Shown here in pieces: positions 61,531 through 64,000 of a stretch of 64,000 bases of DNA. The position numbers were made by a program, and so were the translations under genes. Location: the NCBI GenBank assembly GCA_949316495.1, contig OX439004.1, forward strand, positions 43,138,447 to 43,202,446, given 5' to 3'. Within the stretch, counting starts at the first letter, position 1; each line of letters begins with the position of its first letter. Origin of the DNA: Amphiduros pacificus (Eukaryota > Annelida > Polychaeta > Phyllodocida > Hesionidae). The notes under the pieces were generated by a model that was not told the DNA's origin, did no database searches, and saw only the letters and a list, made by a program, of their open reading frames with translations.

Positions 61531-62340
61531 GACAATAATCATAACTCACCACAGTGAGGAGAAATTAGTGGCTAGAATGGCTAATTATATCTGTAGTACA
61601 ATGCGGGTAGGGTAGTGTTGAGTTGTCAGGTGTGACAATAATCATAACTCACCACAGTGAGGAAAAATTAGTGGCTAGAATGGCTAATTATATCTGTAGT
61701 ACAATGCGGGTAGGATAGTGTTGAGTTGTCAGGTGTGACAATAATCATAACTCACCACAGTGAGGAGCAATTAGTGGCTAGAATGGCTAATGATATCTGT
61801 AGTACAATGCCGGTAGGGTAGTGTTGAGTTGTCAGGTGTGACAATAATCATAACTCACCACAGTGAGGAGAAATTAGTGGCTAGAATGGCTAATTATATC
61901 TGTAGTACAATGCGGGTAGGGTAGTGTTGAGTTGTCAGATGTGACAATAATCATAACTCACCACAGTGAGGAGCAATTAGTGGCTCGAATGGCTAATTAT
62001 ATCTGTAGTACAATGCGGGTAGGGTAGTGTTGAGTTGTCAGGTGTGACAATAATCATAACTCACCACAGTGAGGAGCAATTAGTGGCTAGAATGGCTAAT
62101 AATATCTGTAGTACAATGCGGGTAGGGAATTGTTGAGTTGTCAGGTGTGACAATAATCATAACTCACCACAGTGAGGAGCAATTAGTGGCTGGAATGGCT
62201 AATTATATCTGTAGTACAATGCGGGTAGGGTAGTGTTGAGCTGTCAGGTGTGACAATAATCATAACTCACCACAGTGAGGAGCAATTAGTGGCTAGAATG
62301 GCTAATGATGTCTATAGTACAATGGGAGTAAGATAACAAG
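61531..62340. repeat. 103-bp minisatellite
   Basis: Nearly eight units, starting GACAATAATCATAACTCACC and ending GTGTTGAGTTGTCAGGTGT, spaced exactly 103 bp (for example 61634, 61737, 61840, 61943). On the minus strand each unit holds TACTACAG, then 41 nt, then GTGAGT, a splice-acceptor-like and donor-like pair. The 41-nt core has stops in most frames in most units. Confidence 0.93.
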
Positions 62341-62447
62341 CTGTCAGGTGTTGCATCATGGGATATGTAAGGTATGTGGCAGCACCTGGCAATGCTATTC
62401 CCACTATGATCACCTGACTATTCTCAATATGTCCCTCTCCCCCATCT

Positions 62448-62448
<1 letters not shown>

Positions 62449-62490
<42 letters not shown>
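62449..62490. repeat. (CA)n microsatellite
   Basis: About 21 uninterrupted CA dinucleotides. Confidence 0.97.
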
Positions 62491-62494
<4 letters not shown>

Positions 62495-64000
62495 AATGCA
62501 AACACACCACATGAGCAAACACGCTTCCCATTAATAATAACATTCTATCTTGTCTTTTATCTTATTTTGCTTATCACTATCATTCACATATCATTTGTTT
62601 TTTTCAAATCTGTTGATATTAGTAGGTAATGGCCTAAGAGAATAAAAACAAGATGATCAACATGTCTTTTAAATTTAATGGCACTATATCTTTCTCATAT
62701 AATGAGAATATAATTTCACAATATGAACATGGTTGTGAGGTCATATAAAGTCTTAAATCTTCCCAATGAAAATGCAATTATTAACAGGACAACATCATTA
62801 CTGGAAACTATGACTGGTCATTTAAATACAATACCAGAGCTATAACAGTAGTGACTTCTTTTTTAACTGTTTTATCATGTTAAACCACAAACCCAAAAAA
62901 CAAATCTATAGTAAAAAAAACAACAAAGATAAAGAATTATATATATTTCTATTTATCATAATTTTGCTGTCAGTTTGTTGTTACTGGGGTTATATTCTTA
63001 TGTCAGTTCAAAGGCTTTGCTATGATAATAAATTATATTAGTTTCAAAAACTGTATGGACTGTGCAACGAAATTTATGAATCATCTCACATTAAAAGTTA
63101 GTGCTCATAATATATGTATATTAGTATATTAGTGCTTCTCCTTAGCTATGTTACAGTGTGAAGGTTGTTCGGATGGAAGATGAGCATCATGTATAAGACA
63201 ATGTGTGGTATTTATGCTGGCTAAATCTGTGCAGCATGTGTTCAGAAGGTGAACATCTTGATCTACAACTCATCACTCCCTGTACATGACACAAAACTAC
63301 ACACCATGTGTACATTTGACAAGGAGGAATTATTACAAGTCTGTGGCAATATTTACCCTCAAGATATCAATGTGATTTCCATTCAGCCAAAATTGCTACT
63401 TAGTGCATATTTAATATAATAAAATATTCTCTTTAAAAATCAAATAGAATTTATTTCTTACACAAGTTTATTTAGTAATAATTTATGATATGCGAGTTTA
63501 ATCCTCCCTAAAGACAGCCGACCCAATACTTCTGATTGTGTCGGTGAATATTAAAAGATGTATTGTTACCATGAGAAAAAGTAATGTGTTTAATCTAGGG
63601 GAAACTCTTGACATACTCACTCCACTATATAAAATTATCTATTGACAATATTTAGGTAAAATCCCTGAACCCATGAACTCAACATGAAATAGGAATGTTC
63701 ATATAGGAAAGTTGTATAATTAAATTTACTTATTATTGACAGAATGATGTTTATTATTGTTGTAGTCAAGACTGACAAAAAAAGGTTTTAAAAAACCAGA
63801 GCTGTAATCAAAGTAGGCAGACTTGATTATAAGAGGTGTGTAGATGATAGAGCCCCCTGCCACAAGGTGTCAGCACATGTTCTTACCAGCTACTACTCAC
63901 CCACAATCTCCTCCTGTCTACAACCTGCCCAGCAATATCCACAACATTCATCAATATCCACACTCTTATATTACTCCAGATTTAATTTTATTGCTGAATG

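Larger units (their letters stand above)
58364..64000. other. Repeat-rich region upstream of the visible RhoGAP-gene exons
   Basis: Probably intron space of the minus-strand RhoGAP gene. It holds a 30-bp minisatellite (58573-59665), a TIR element (60162-60830), a possible exon (60920-61036), a TA microsatellite, a 103-bp minisatellite (61531-62340) and a CA microsatellite. I see no clear WW or SH3 exon. Nothing was identified in 62640-64000. Confidence 0.5.

Noticed and set aside
34145-62340. CRISPR-like arrays
   Set aside because: Units are contiguous with no unique spacers, and the DNA is animal nuclear with introns; these are minisatellites.
62312-62518. Minus-strand 68-codon frame through the CA repeat (GIALPGAATYLTYPMMQH)
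   Set aside because: Half of it is microsatellite and the rest overlaps the diverged end of the 103-bp array; no homology seen.
1-64000. tRNA or rRNA genes and LTR retroelements
   Set aside because: I found no cloverleaf with A and B boxes, no rRNA-like stretch, and no pair of long direct terminal repeats with retroviral-type coding between them.

Overview
The window is animal nuclear DNA. It is AT-rich, with many small exons joined by GT-AG introns, several tandem-repeat arrays and several short non-autonomous DNA transposons. The genes (PARP-BRCT, SH3BP5, ACMSD, a PH-RhoGAP protein) are metazoan. The intron style and repeat load suggest a marine invertebrate, perhaps a mollusc or another lophotrochozoan; the phylum is an inference and is not shown by the sequence.

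Layout: (1) 7-7254, plus strand: the 3' part of an ADP-ribosyltransferase gene with a PARP catalytic domain followed by a C-terminal BRCT domain; its 5' end lies outside the window. (2) 7255-11498: intergenic, holding a small TIR element and a transposon nested in the end of another. (3) 11499-19240, plus strand: a seven-exon gene for a 210-residue protein that I do not recognise, with a short C-terminal coiled coil. (4) 23279-30052, minus strand: a complete eight-exon SH3BP5-type gene (Rab11 exchange factor family), convergent with gene 3, with a 2-kb TIR element in one intron. (5) 33213-38255, plus strand: a complete eight-exon ACMSD gene (tryptophan-kynurenine pathway decarboxylase). (6) 38256-48673: intergenic, with three minisatellites, a MITE copy and a row of nuclear-receptor half-sites. 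(7) 48674-58363, minus strand: the last 14 exons of an ARHGAP12/15/27-type gene (PH plus RhoGAP); its 5' exons lie beyond or near the right edge. (8) 58364-64000: probable upstream intron space of that gene, dominated by tandem repeats and a second copy of the 2-kb TIR family.

The genes do not form a pathway; they are ordinary neighbours. The most striking feature is structural. Three large minisatellites are anchored exactly on exon-intron boundaries: 34145-35693 in ACMSD, 50305-52395 and 57237-57752 in the RhoGAP gene. Each repeat unit contains the edge of the adjacent exon plus its splice site, so each intron carries about 12 to 46 copies of a genuine 5' or 3' splice site. In two of the three arrays the exon reading frame stays open well into the array, so use of a downstream copy could lengthen the protein in register. 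I know of no name for this arrangement; whether the copies are spliced needs RNA data.
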